NCBI GenBank assembly: GCA_938017515.1 | Contig: CALIJJ010000214.1 | Span: 1-42,001 of the forward strand | From: an uncultured Pseudanabaenaceae cyanobacterium | GTDB lineage: Bacteria > Cyanobacteriota > Cyanobacteriia > PCC-9006 > JAAUQQ01 | Reading direction: 5' to 3' | Length of the DNA stretch: 42,001 nucleotides | Shown here: positions 1-8,121 of the stretch, piece by piece | How positions within the stretch are numbered: the stretch's first letter is position 1 | How the letters are laid out: each line of letters opens with the position of its first letter | The notes under the pieces: generated by a model | What the model was told of the DNA's origin: nothing | Database searches by the model: none | What the model saw: only the letters and a program-made list of their open reading frames with translations | Program-made: the position numbers and the translations under genes

Positions 1-1657
1 GCTTGGCCAACATATTCCGATTGGCGCCGCCATCCCCAACACGACTGTTTTCCTGCTCGACGACGCACTGCAGCCGGTCCCGCTAGGCGCAGTCGGCGAA
101 ATTTACATCGGCGGCAGCGGTGTTGCCATCGGCTACATCAACGACCCCGAGCGCACGCAGGAACGCTTTGTACCAGACCCCTTTGCTGGTGATCCGACAG
201 CGCGACTTTACAAAACGGGCGACCTTGGCGCTTTTCGGCCGAATGGCCAAATCGACTTCCTCGGTCGTGTGGACCAGCAGGTCAAAGTGCGCGGCTTCCG
301 CATCGAGCTAGGCGAAATTGAGGCACTGCTGACCCAGCAGGAGACCGTGCAGGATGCGGCGGCACTGGTACGGGAGGACAAGCCGGGGCAGAAGCAGTTG
401 GTGGCCTATGTCGTTCCTCGGGAGGGGCAAGATTTTGCCATCGCTCCCCTGCGCCAAGCCCTCGCCGAAAAACTGCCGGAGTACATGGTGCCCAGTGCCT
501 TTGTGACGCTGGCGGCGTTGCCCATGACGCCCAATGAGAAGGTGGATCGGCGATCGCTCCCCCTCCCCGCGCCTGAAGATTTCCAAACCTCAGCCCAAGC
601 CTTTGTGGCACCAACCCCCGGCACTGAGCAGCAGCTCGCAAGCCTGTGGCAAGAGACCCTTGGCCTGGATGCTGTCGGAGCGACGGACAATTTCTTTGAG
701 CTGGGCGGCACGTCGCTCCTGGCTGTGAAGCTATTCATGCAAATCGAAAAGTGTTTTGACCGCAGCCTCCAGCTCTCGGCGCTGCTCCAGGCCCCCACCG
801 TACGGGACCTTGCGGTGGTTCTAGAGACCGACGCTGCGGAGACCGCAGCTACCACCATCGTCCCGCTCCAGCCCAAGGGCGCTCGGCCTCCGGTCTTCTT
901 CATTAATTCCATCAGCTACGCTCAGCTATTTGTGCCCCATCTGGGTCAGGATCGTCCCTTCTATTGCCTCAACCTCTTTGGCGCAACGGAGCTGTTTGCC
1001 CAGGATTTGGCCGCCCTGACGCTGGAGCAGATGGCGGAGAAGTTCGTGGCGGATATGCTGACGGTGCAGCCCCAGGGGCCTTACTACATCGGTTCCTACT
1101 GTGGGGATACAAAACTGGCGATCGCCATGGGCCATCATCTCCAATCCCTCGGCAAAGCCGTTGCGCTCCAAACCTTCATTGATCCCATGTGGGATGAGCC
1201 TTCTGGCTTCGGCTTCCACTGGCAAAACCTACAGCGCTTTGGCCTGGATTACGCCGTCGAGAAGGTGAAAAATCGCGTTCGTGTGGCCCAGGAACAGGCC
1301 GTCTATCGCTCTCGCCAAACCGTCGGCAAATTCAAGGAAGCCGACGGCGGTCGTCGTCTGCAAAAGGACTTGGCCCTCTATGCCACATACCAGCAGCTCT
1401 GCGATAGCTACTGGCCCCAGCCCTACAACGGCAAGGTCAGTGTGATTTCCTGTGAAGAGTTGCTCGGATCAGAAACCCCTCGCCTGTCTGCGGCCCTTCC
1501 CTCTCCCCCGGTCCTGCGCCAAGTTCCGGGCTACCACCACACGATTTTCCAAGAGCCCCAGCTTCAGGCCCTGGTGAACCAGTTCCAGCAGGCCATTGAT
1601 GGAGCCACGCTTTCCCAGACCCGTCCCGAGGCCCAGACCCTTTCCGAGACCGTCTAG
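1..1657 (+). CDS. Non-ribosomal peptide synthetase, C-terminal part (A-PCP-TE), 5' truncated by window edge
   Basis: The reading frame is open from base 2, so the gene begins outside the window. It reads the end of an adenylation domain: the A6-like GEIYIGGSGVAIGYI, A7 YKTGDL, A8 GRVDQQVKVRGFRIELGEIE and an A10-like NEKVDR (usually NGKVDR). A peptidyl-carrier domain follows with DNFFELGGTSL; its phosphopantetheine serine is the codon at 713-715. The last ~260 residues are an alpha/beta-hydrolase type I thioesterase that should release the finished peptide. Its nucleophile is a cysteine (codon 1100-1102, context GSYCGD) and the catalytic histidine lies in GYHHTIF near the C-terminus. Glycines normally following the nucleophile are replaced (C-G-D-T instead of C-x-G-G). 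As the TE is last, this is the terminal module of the assembly line. The product cannot be predicted because the specificity-determining core motifs A3-A5 are outside the window. Confidence 0.95.
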   Translation, partial: LGQHIPIGAAIPNTTVFLLDDALQPVPLGAVGEIYIGGSGVAIGYINDPERTQERFVPDPFAGDPTARLYKTGDLGAFRPNGQIDFLGRVDQQVKVRGFRIELGEIEALLTQQETVQDAAALVREDKPGQKQLVAYVVPREGQDFAIAPLRQALAEKLPEYMVPSAFVTLAALPMTPNEKVDRRSLPLPAPEDFQTSAQAFVAPTPGTEQQLASLWQETLGLDAVGATDNFFELGGTSLLAVKLFMQIEKCFDRSLQLSALLQAPTVRDLAVVLETDAAETAATTIVPLQPKGARPPVFFINSISYAQLFVPHLGQDRPFYCLNLFGATELFAQDLAALTLEQMAEKFVADMLTVQPQGPYYIGSYCGDTKLAIAMGHHLQSLGKAVALQTFIDPMWDEPSGFGFHWQNLQRFGLDYAVEKVKNRVRVAQEQAVYRSRQTVGKFKEADGGRRLQKDLALYATYQQLCDSYWPQPYNGKVSVISCEELLGSETPRLSAALPSPPVLRQVPGYHHTIFQEPQLQALVNQFQQAIDGATLSQTRPEAQTLSETV

Positions 1658-1691
1658 GGTTGCGGTGTCGTCCATGGTTTCCAGTGAATTC

Positions 1692-1714
1692 ACCCGGAAG
1701 CAGAGCGGGTTTTT
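1692..1714 (+). terminator. Candidate rho-independent terminator after the NRPS
   Basis: ACCCG (1692-1696) pairs with CGGGT (1706-1710) around a 9-nt loop and the stem runs into a T tract ending at 1714. It sits 35 bases after the NRPS stop codon. The stem is short, so efficiency is uncertain. Confidence 0.5.
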
Positions 1715-1751
1715 GCGAAGGCTATCCTACGGGGCAAAGAACAGGCAAAAG

Positions 1752-1771
1752 TCAGGGGCTCCGAGCCCTGA
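1752..1771 (+). other. Hairpin in the NRPS-amidase spacer
   Basis: TCAGGGGCT (1752-1760) and AGCCCTGA (1764-1771) form an 8-bp stem with one bulged G and a 3-nt loop. No T tract follows, so it is not a canonical terminator; it may lie in the amidase 5' leader. Nothing else is recognisable in the 209-base spacer. Confidence 0.35.
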
Positions 1772-1866
1772 TGCCAATCGTATGCAAAGCCGGTTGAGTA
1801 GTGTAGAGTAGCCTACGTTAAACTCCGGCGCATCTCCGTTACCCCTAATCCATTACCAATTAGTCC

Positions 1867-3219
1867 ATGGGACGCATTTTTCTATCGGCAGGCCACGGTG
1901 GCAATGAACAGGGTACCGTTGACCCCGGTGCAGCCATCGCAGGCACCACGGAAGCTCAGGAGATGATTCTGCTGCGCGACTTGATTGTGATTGAGTTGCG
2001 ATCGCGCAACGTTGAGGTGCTCTCCGTCCCTGACGATCTCAGCGATGCCCAGAGCATCAACTGGATCAACGTACGCTCCCGTCGCGGTGACGTCGCCTTC
2101 GAAATTCATGCGGGCGCATTCAGCAACCCCAGTGTGCGAGGGGCCACCTGCTTCTACATTGCCAACAACGACGTGCGTGAACGCCAAGCTGAGTTCATGC
2201 TGTCGTTTTTGCTGCGGCGCGTGCCTCGGCTGCCCCGGCGTGGTGCTAAGCCCGACACCGCAACGGGCATGGGTCGCCTTGCCTTTTGCCGCGACATTAT
2301 TCCAGCCTCGCTCTTCATGGAAGTGGCCTATCTGACCAACCCGGAAGACCGCAATCTACTCCAGTCCCAGCGACGCAACTTTGCCCAGGGCCTCGCCGAA
2401 GGGCTGACGGCCTGGAGCCGCGCAATTTCTGAGGGGACACCGCTGGAAGATCCGACGGAATATCCCAGTATCAACATTCGCATTAATGGCCAGCTCTACG
2501 GTGAAGAGGGCATCCTGGTCAATAACAATGCCTATGTCCCCATTGACCTCGTGGACAGCCTTAAGGTGGATGTGTCAGGCATTCCCCAAATCCGCCGGGT
2601 CAACTATCGCGGTGTGGTCTACATCAAGGCGGTGGAACTGCGGGACTTCAATATTTCGGTGGGCTGGGAAAAGGAAACCCGCACGGTGATTCTCAAGTCG
2701 ATTCTGAAGATTTGCCCCGGCAGCTTCGATCGCATCATGGGCCATGGCAATGCCTCCGAAGTCCAACTCATGGCTTTCCTCGAAAAGCAAAATCCCGAGG
2801 GCCTAACGTTGTTTCCTGATTTGGCACGCCTCTACCGCGAGGAAGGCAGCGTCGAAGGCGTCAACTATGACATTGCTTTCTGCCAGATGTGTCTGGAGAC
2901 GGAGTTTCTGCGCTTTGGCAATGAGCTAAAGCCCACCCAAAATAACTTTGGTGGACTCGGTGCCGTGGGCAGTGGTCCCAGCGGTGCGGTGTTTGCCAAT
3001 GCTCGAACCGGCGTGCGTGCCCAGGTTCAGCACCTCAAGGCCTACGCCAGCACGGAGCCCATTGTCCAAGAGATTGTTGACCCCCGTTTTCGTTTTGTGA
3101 CTCGGGGCATCGCGCCGCTGGTGGCGATGCTCGGGGGGCGTTGGGATGCCGATCCGACCTATGGCGATCGTCTGCTCAATCTGGTTCGTACCCTCTACGA
3201 AGATGCAGGCATTCTGTAG
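1867..3219 (+). CDS. Two-domain cell-wall hydrolase: N-acetylmuramoyl-L-alanine amidase plus glucosaminidase-like domain
   Basis: This is a 450-residue protein. Residues 1-185 are an Amidase_3 domain, the zinc amidase that cleaves the MurNAc-L-Ala bond. Expected ligands are His10 (LSAGHGG), probably Glu29 and His81 (EIHAGAF), with catalytic Glu152 (MEVAYLTNPED). Residues ~203-280 resemble a small beta-rich stalk of the copper-amine-oxidase N-terminal type (INGQLYGEEG, YVPIDLVDSL). Residues ~285-450 look like an endo-beta-N-acetylglucosaminidase domain, with Glu344 in CLETEFLRF as the likely general acid and NNFGGLGA downstream. Together the two activities would cut both peptide and glycan bonds, for example in cell separation. 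No signal peptide is visible at the chosen ATG and there is no obvious ribosome binding site, so export may use another route or the start may differ. The gene appears monocistronic. Confidence 0.9.
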   Translation: MGRIFLSAGHGGNEQGTVDPGAAIAGTTEAQEMILLRDLIVIELRSRNVEVLSVPDDLSDAQSINWINVRSRRGDVAFEIHAGAFSNPSVRGATCFYIANNDVRERQAEFMLSFLLRRVPRLPRRGAKPDTATGMGRLAFCRDIIPASLFMEVAYLTNPEDRNLLQSQRRNFAQGLAEGLTAWSRAISEGTPLEDPTEYPSINIRINGQLYGEEGILVNNNAYVPIDLVDSLKVDVSGIPQIRRVNYRGVVYIKAVELRDFNISVGWEKETRTVILKSILKICPGSFDRIMGHGNASEVQLMAFLEKQNPEGLTLFPDLARLYREEGSVEGVNYDIAFCQMCLETEFLRFGNELKPTQNNFGGLGAVGSGPSGAVFANARTGVRAQVQHLKAYASTEPIVQEIVDPRFRFVTRGIAPLVAMLGGRWDADPTYGDRLLNLVRTLYEDAGIL

Positions 3220-3393
3220 TGCCTGGGTTTGATCCTAAGCTTCAACCCCTGTTTTCCTATGGAGTCAGCGTGCTTTTTGGGCATGTGCTGCAACATAGGT
3301 TTGAGTTAAGCAATCTTTCGACATAGAAAAATAAAGCTGACCCTAAGCAGCCAAAGATTTGCGCTGATTTCACCTTAGATAGTTACAGAAGAA

Positions 3394-3494
3394 CGAATTG
3401 AGAGCCTATTTCCGACTCGGGTTGGCATCTCCAATTCACACTCATCAAACTAAAACTCAATTCGCGGCTGTTTCCTTTCGGGACAGCCGTTTTT
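3394..3494 (+). ncRNA. Candidate small RNA ending in a strong terminator
   Basis: The 491-base gap between amidase and the sigma-like gene contains a compact fold. CGAATTGAG (3394-3402) is perfectly complementary to CTCAATTCG (3456-3464), closing a ~53-nt loop that holds a small TTGG/CCAA hairpin (3422-3434). The closing helix abuts the terminator stem directly at 3465, so the two helices could stack. The A/C-rich stretch 3435-3455 would be unpaired, as in the exposed region of cyanobacterial Yfr-type RNAs, but the Yfr1 core motif is not present. The 5' end and promoter are not resolved. It could instead be the folded 3' UTR of the amidase mRNA. Confidence 0.4.
3465..3494 (+). terminator. Rho-independent terminator
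   Basis: CGGCTGT (3465-3471) pairs with ACAGCCG (3483-3489), extended inward by two T-G wobbles and one C-G pair, and is followed by five T (3490-3494). It lies 245 bases after the amidase stop, well beyond a usual terminator distance, which supports a separate short transcript. Confidence 0.8.
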
Positions 3495-3710
3495 GTCTGT
3501 AGGCTGGTTTTGTCTCATCAAAAGCCATGCCTAAAATCTGCAACCAATGGCAAATGACTCCATGGATTTGAATAACGTCTGAATCCCAGACCGATAATCC
3601 CAGCATCACCCCTCAGCCTCCTGCTGGATAAGCGTGGCGGTGACGACCATCGAGTGAACTAATCGAGATGACACATTCTTTGCTTGGCCCGTTCTTCCTC
3701 AGGAGATGCC

Positions 3711-4403
3711 ATGGCTGATCCCAAGTCTCCAACGAATCAGTCCCAAGCTAGTCAGTCCCAAGCTAGTCAATCCTCCAGTGAGGTGCTGCAAGCGTTGGTC
3801 CACCAAGCCCAGCAGGCTCCGAGCCAAAGTCTAGAGCGACGGCGTTTGATGCACCGTCTTGTATTGCAAATGCAGCGCTCCGGCAAAATCTGGCGGGGCG
3901 GTGGCTCCATCTCTCCTGAGGGCTATGAAGAGGCGCTGCAAAAAACCTGGCTTTACTTTTGCAAAAATATTGATGCCTATGATGCCAGTCAAGCCAATGT
4001 CTTGACCTGGTTTAACAACCATCTGCGCTGGCGCATCAAGGATTACAACATTGCGCAGTGGAACGACGCGAAACAGAAGGCAACAACCATGGGCAGACAG
4101 GCGTCCGACGGTGGCTTAGACCCCGTTGAATTGATTCCGGCACCGAATGAAATCCCGCCGATTTTAGAAGAGGTACGGCAATGGCTGGCAACGGAGGAAC
4201 CCTTGGTGGCAGTACATCTGCGTCGTCGCCCCGATGTGAATTGTCAGGTGCTGCTGATGCGGCGGTTGCCCCCAGAAACCCCCTGGAAAGAGCTTTCCCA
4301 GGAGTTCAAGGTGCCGGTGCCCACCCTGAGTAATTTTTATCAACAGAAATGTATGCCCCGACTGTTAGCCTTTGGCCGTGCCCAGGGTTACATCACGCCC
4401 TAG
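3711..4403 (+). CDS. Sigma-70-like (group 4-type) regulatory protein next to DUF1822
   Basis: This 230-residue protein resembles small sigma-70-like proteins that sit directly before DUF1822 genes in cyanobacteria. The N-terminus is Ser/Gln-rich with a duplicated five-residue unit (SQSQA). Then comes a helical region (YEEALQKTWLYFCKNI, VLTWFNNHLRWRIKDY) resembling sigma region 2, and a C-terminal helix-turn-helix-like part (PPETPWKELSQEFKVPVPTLSNFY) in the place of region 4. A -10 recognition segment is not obvious, so real sigma activity is an inference. ATG 3711 is chosen over an in-frame upstream TTG because AGGAG sits 5 bases before it. The downstream genes run the same way to 8121 and are probably co-transcribed. 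Confidence 0.75.
   Translation: MADPKSPTNQSQASQSQASQSSSEVLQALVHQAQQAPSQSLERRRLMHRLVLQMQRSGKIWRGGGSISPEGYEEALQKTWLYFCKNIDAYDASQANVLTWFNNHLRWRIKDYNIAQWNDAKQKATTMGRQASDGGLDPVELIPAPNEIPPILEEVRQWLATEEPLVAVHLRRRPDVNCQVLLMRRLPPETPWKELSQEFKVPVPTLSNFYQQKCMPRLLAFGRAQGYITP
3738..3767 (+). repeat. 15-bp tandem duplication inside the sigma-like gene
   Basis: CAGTCCCAAGCTAGT occurs twice head to tail (3738-3752, 3753-3767), followed by a partial third copy. It is in frame and creates the Ser/Gln-rich N-terminus. Confidence 0.9.
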
Positions 4404-4420
4404 GCCAAAATTTTCTGTTC

Positions 4421-4476
4421 GGCATTCTCAATTCGGCATTCTCAATTCTGCACACTCAATTCTTCATTCTCAACCC
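4421..4476 (+). repeat. Heptad-based short tandem repeat (4 x 14 bp)
   Basis: Four 14-bp units run end to end between the sigma-like and DUF1822 genes: two exact copies of GGCATTCTCAATTC (4421-4434, 4435-4448), then TGCACACTCAATTC and TTCATTCTCAACCC. Each unit is two heptamers, the period of the short tandemly repeated repetitive sequences known from cyanobacterial genomes. It ends 10 bases before the DUF1822 start codon, so it lies in the translation-initiation region of that gene. Confidence 0.9.
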
Positions 4477-4486
4477 GCTTCACGTG

Positions 4487-5611
4487 ATGCAATACTCTAA
4501 CGACGCGATTTCTATTCCGATCACGCCAAAGATGCACCAGACGGCTCAAGCCTTTGCGCAGTTTCAGCCCACACCGGAGAAACAGGCCCAGGTGGTCAGC
4601 AATTTGCTGGCGGTGCAGGTGGTGAATCATTATCTGTCAATCCTAGGTGTGGAGACGCTGCTTACCCAGAGCGATTGCTGGAATCCGGTGGGGCAACTGG
4701 CGGCGGATGTGGCGGATCTGAAGCTGGCGGATGGCGATCGCCTGGAATGTCGCCCCGTCCAACCCAACGCAACTCACTGCCCGGTGCCGCCGGAGGTGTG
4801 GCGGGAGCGGCTTGGCTATGTGGTGGTGGCTCTGGAAGAGAAGGCGGGAAAAATCCTGGGTTTTGTGGGGGCGATCGCCACGGAACTCCTCCCTCTCAAA
4901 CAGCTCCAACCCCTCGATACGTTGCTGGTTCAACTCGATCGCGACCCTTTCACTGCCTTGGGCGACTGGCTCAATCAACAATTCGCTCCCAGTCTCGACC
5001 AGGGCTGGACCACTGTCGTGGACTTTGCCCAGGGACGACTGCGGGAACCCGCCATGGCGTTTCGAGCCCGGAGTCTCAAAGGTGCAGAATCCTCACCGGA
5101 ACAGTTGCGTGGGCGTTTGCAGCAGCTTTACGCCAGTGCTGGATCTGCCGTTGGGACGCATGACCTCGCCAGCGAGCTGGCTGTGCCGAGTGACCCCAAA
5201 CAGGGGCTGATGCAGCTCATCCGCGCCATCCCCAGCGATGAAGAGTTGCGTTGGCAAGCGGCGGATCTGCTGTGGACGCTGGAGCCGGAGCACAGCGAAG
5301 TGGGTATTCGGCGGCTGTTGGACGTGGGCATGCTGTTTGCTGGGCAGTCCGTGGCGCTGATGGTGGGGCTGTTGCCCCGGCCCGACGGCAACCGAGCGGT
5401 GTTGCTGCGGCTCTATCCCATGAAACAGGGCTACTTACCTCCGGGCATTGAGCTGGTGGGCTGCGACGGCGACGGCGAGACGTTTCTGATGGCCCAGGCG
5501 CGGGAGGTGGATGATTATATTCAGCTCAAGTTTGCGGCGGAGCCGGAGGAGCAATTCTCCGTTAAGGTGTTGTTGAACGGTGTGGGCATTACCGAATCAT
5601 TTTCGGCCTAG
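4487..5611 (+). CDS. DUF1822 family protein
   Basis: This 374-residue protein matches the cyanobacterial DUF1822 family in layout: an N-terminal helical part (AQAFAQFQPTPEKQAQVVSNLLAV, VNHYLSILGVET), a central beta-rich part ending in WLNQQF, and a C-terminal region with ALMVGLLPRPDGNRAVLLRLYP and a closing FSVKVLLNGVGITESF. The function of the family is unknown. In many cyanobacteria it follows a small sigma-like gene, as here. The ORF stays open upstream into the preceding gene, but ATG 4487 matches the family N-terminus and follows the heptad repeat; no good Shine-Dalgarno is seen. The STAND ATPase starts 23 bases after its stop, so an operon is likely. Confidence 0.8.
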   Translation: MQYSNDAISIPITPKMHQTAQAFAQFQPTPEKQAQVVSNLLAVQVVNHYLSILGVETLLTQSDCWNPVGQLAADVADLKLADGDRLECRPVQPNATHCPVPPEVWRERLGYVVVALEEKAGKILGFVGAIATELLPLKQLQPLDTLLVQLDRDPFTALGDWLNQQFAPSLDQGWTTVVDFAQGRLREPAMAFRARSLKGAESSPEQLRGRLQQLYASAGSAVGTHDLASELAVPSDPKQGLMQLIRAIPSDEELRWQAADLLWTLEPEHSEVGIRRLLDVGMLFAGQSVALMVGLLPRPDGNRAVLLRLYPMKQGYLPPGIELVGCDGDGETFLMAQAREVDDYIQLKFAAEPEEQFSVKVLLNGVGITESFSA

Positions 5612-5634
5612 CATCAGCGTTGAGCAGGACTCCC

Positions 5635-6957
5635 ATGACATCCGAACAGCTTTTCGAGGGCGCAACAGATCAGTGGAGCCTACAGCGGCTCTACGATGAT
5701 TTGGCGATCGCCAAAAAGCAGCTCATGCCCCACAAGCGCCCGGACCTGACGGAGGTGGAGCAAGCGCGGCTGCGGGGGCTGTTGCTGGGGTTGAGTCCAG
5801 CGGAGATCGCGGAGCAACAGTACACGGCGACGCGCACGGTGGAGGTGGCCCTGAGTCAAGGCTTGTACCGTTACGTGGAGGTGTTGGTGGGGCGCGATCG
5901 CAACAGCCTCGAAACCTGGCGCAATGTCGTGGACTGGCTGGGAGCTGCGGGTTACCGCAATACCCAAGTCGCGATCAACTGGGCCCAGATGCCCGATGTG
6001 CCCGTGCTGTATGGACGACAGCCAGAATTGGATCAGCTCCAGGACTGGATCTTGGGTGACATGCCCTGTCGCCTGATCGCGATTAATGGACCAGCGGGCA
6101 TTGGCAAAACCTCCCTGGCCATTCGATTGGCGAAACAATTGCAGCCCAAGTTCGAAGGTGTTATTTGGCAATCCCTGAGGCATCGGCCTGTGCTAGAGGA
6201 CGTGTTGGGCCAGTGGTTGGGGCAACTGCCGGGTTCCGCTGTTTCGCCGACGCCTGGTCGGGATAGCGAAATCGCTTGGTATGACCAGCTCAGTTTGCTG
6301 ATGGACTATCTGCGGCAGCATCGCTGCCTGGTGGTGATCGACAATCTGGAAACCATTCTCAGCAGTGGCAGTCTGGTCGGCAACTATGAAACCGGCTACG
6401 AAGCCTACGGCGAACTGCTCAAGCGTATGGCGGAGGAGGCCCACCAAAGCTGTGTGGTGATTACGAGCCGCGAGAGTAACCGGGAAATTCGCGGCTCCGC
6501 AGCAGCGACGCGACCGATTCGTCACCTCGCCTTGCAGGGGCTGAATTACGAAGCGGCGGAGCACATTCTGGAGGAGGAATCCCTAGCAGGCAAGGCTCTG
6601 TGGAAGTCACTGGTGCAGCAGTATCGCGGCAACCCTCTGATGCTGAGGATTGTGGCGATGACGATTGATGAACTGTTTGACGGGGATGTGCGCAATTTTT
6701 TGCGCCAGCGCATGACGCTGTTTGGCGACATTAAATACTTGATTGATCAGCAGTACGATCGTCTCTCCGATGCCGAGCAGGAGATTCTGGTACAGTTGGC
6801 GGAGCAAGCGGAACCCCTCCCCATCGAGCAATTGAACCATGAGCAAAGTTTACCGGCGGTGAGTGCGCTGCTGCGGCGATCGCTGATCGAAAAAAGCGCA
6901 GCGGGCTTTACCCTCAGACCCGTTGTGATGGAATATGTGCGTCAGCACTTGCCCTGA
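5635..6957 (+). CDS. STAND-type ATPase (NB-ARC-like) with N-terminal HTH-like domain and no C-terminal repeats
   Basis: This 440-residue protein has an N-terminal region (LTEVEQARLRGLLLGLSPAE, then GLYRYVEVL) like the helix-turn-helix module on many cyanobacterial STAND NTPases. A YGRQPEL segment follows, then Walker A GPAGIGKTS at residues 152-160 and Walker B CLVVIDNLE with Asp236. A helical winged-helix-like ARC part includes GNPLMLRIVAMTI and ends in LLRRSLIEKS and MEYVRQHL. STAND proteins are ATP-driven switches whose C-terminal repeats (WD40, TPR) usually sense the signal. Here the protein stops right after the winged helix, so the sensor is missing or supplied by another protein. ATG 5635 is preferred over TTG 5620 because AGGA lies just before it. 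The kinase starts 10 bases downstream. Confidence 0.85.
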   Translation: MTSEQLFEGATDQWSLQRLYDDLAIAKKQLMPHKRPDLTEVEQARLRGLLLGLSPAEIAEQQYTATRTVEVALSQGLYRYVEVLVGRDRNSLETWRNVVDWLGAAGYRNTQVAINWAQMPDVPVLYGRQPELDQLQDWILGDMPCRLIAINGPAGIGKTSLAIRLAKQLQPKFEGVIWQSLRHRPVLEDVLGQWLGQLPGSAVSPTPGRDSEIAWYDQLSLLMDYLRQHRCLVVIDNLETILSSGSLVGNYETGYEAYGELLKRMAEEAHQSCVVITSRESNREIRGSAAATRPIRHLALQGLNYEAAEHILEEESLAGKALWKSLVQQYRGNPLMLRIVAMTIDELFDGDVRNFLRQRMTLFGDIKYLIDQQYDRLSDAEQEILVQLAEQAEPLPIEQLNHEQSLPAVSALLRRSLIEKSAAGFTLRPVVMEYVRQHLP

Positions 6958-6966
6958 GGTGATGTA

Positions 6967-8121
6967 ATGAGTTGCTATTGCATTAATCTCAAGTGCCCCC
7001 AGCGTGAAAATCCAGATGAGCAGGAACATTGTCTATCCTGCCAAACGCCTTTGCTGGTGCAGGGACGCTACCGTTTGCTGCGTCCGCTGCGGGAGTTGGA
7101 TGAGTGGGAACCGTCGGAAATTTTTGAGGTGGTCGATCAGACCGTGGCAGCGCAGGAGGCGGAAGACCAGGGCGATCGCGCCATCAAAGTCTTAAAGATC
7201 CTCAAGAAATCGATTCTGCTGCCCCTGTTTGAGCGCGAAGCCATAACCCTACAGCGCCTAGACCACCCCGGCATCCCCCAGGTGGAGCCCGACGCTTTTT
7301 TCCCCGTTGACCTGGCTGACGGGCGGCAGCTCCACTGCCTGGTGATGGAGAAGATTCAGGGGGAGAACCTGGATGCCTGGCTGCAACAGCACGGCCCCAT
7401 TGATGCTGCGCTCGCGGTTGATTGGTTGACTCAGCTCACCGCGTTGTTGTCTCAACTCCACCAAGAAGCGCTATTCCACCGAGATATTAAGCTCTCTAAT
7501 ATTATGCTGCGCCCGACGGGGCAGCTTGCGCTGATTGATTTTGGCACGGTGCGACCGATGACGGGGACGTACTTTGCGAAGGTGGCGGGTCAGCGGGATA
7601 TTACAAGCGTGGTGTCGCCGGGGTATACGCCCCTGGAGCAGATGAATGGCAAGGCCGTGCCCCAGTCGGATTTTTATGCCCTGGGGCGATCGCTGGTGCA
7701 TCTCCTCACCGGCAAACATCCCATAGATCTGAGCGAGGATGAAACAACGGGGCGGCTGGAGTGGCGCGATCGCACAGCCCATCCCATCGCTGACTGGTTG
7801 ATCCAGCTCCTGGATGACATGATGGCTCCGTTTCCGGGGCAGCGCCCCCTGAGCGCGTCGGCTGTGTTGGATCGGTTGATAAAGCAACAGGATGCCGTAT
7901 CAGCAACCCCAACAGAAGATAATCAGGATCAGGGACGTCAGTTCAGCCAAAAACAGCAGATGCGTTGGTTCCTCGTAGCGAATGTGTTGCTGTTGCTGTT
8001 GCAAGTGTGGATTGCCGGGCAGCGCATCAAGCAATGGAAGCCCCTGGAAGAGAGCGATCGCCCCATAAAATCTGAACGCTTGGCGAGAGAGCTGTGTTGC
8101 AACGATTTTGACCGTGCGTGA
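6967..8121 (+). CDS. Serine/threonine protein kinase with N-terminal zinc ribbon and C-terminal membrane helix
   Basis: This is a 384-residue Hanks-type kinase. An N-terminal four-cysteine ribbon (Cys5/Cys10, Cys22/Cys25) matches the 4-Cys kinases common in cyanobacteria. The kinase core has AIKVLKI with catalytic Lys74, the HRD loop at 171-173 (FHRDIKLSN), DFG at 191-193 (DFGTVRP), the activation segment GYTPLEQM and SDFYALG. A single hydrophobic helix at ~334-350 (FLVANVLLLLLQVWIAG) anchors the C-terminus, leaving ~35 basic and acidic residues after it. There is no long extracytoplasmic sensor domain. The glycine-rich loop is poorly defined (LLRPLRELDEWE), so ATP binding may be atypical. 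A ribosome binding site AGGTGAT overlaps the upstream stop codon, indicating close coupling to the ATPase gene. Confidence 0.9.
   Translation: MSCYCINLKCPQRENPDEQEHCLSCQTPLLVQGRYRLLRPLRELDEWEPSEIFEVVDQTVAAQEAEDQGDRAIKVLKILKKSILLPLFEREAITLQRLDHPGIPQVEPDAFFPVDLADGRQLHCLVMEKIQGENLDAWLQQHGPIDAALAVDWLTQLTALLSQLHQEALFHRDIKLSNIMLRPTGQLALIDFGTVRPMTGTYFAKVAGQRDITSVVSPGYTPLEQMNGKAVPQSDFYALGRSLVHLLTGKHPIDLSEDETTGRLEWRDRTAHPIADWLIQLLDDMMAPFPGQRPLSASAVLDRLIKQQDAVSATPTEDNQDQGRQFSQKQQMRWFLVANVLLLLLQVWIAGQRIKQWKPLEESDRPIKSERLARELCCNDFDRA

Noticed and set aside
3394..3494. Identification of the candidate RNA as Yfr1.
   Set aside because: The defining unpaired ACUCCUCACAC core is not present, so only an unnamed candidate RNA is reported.
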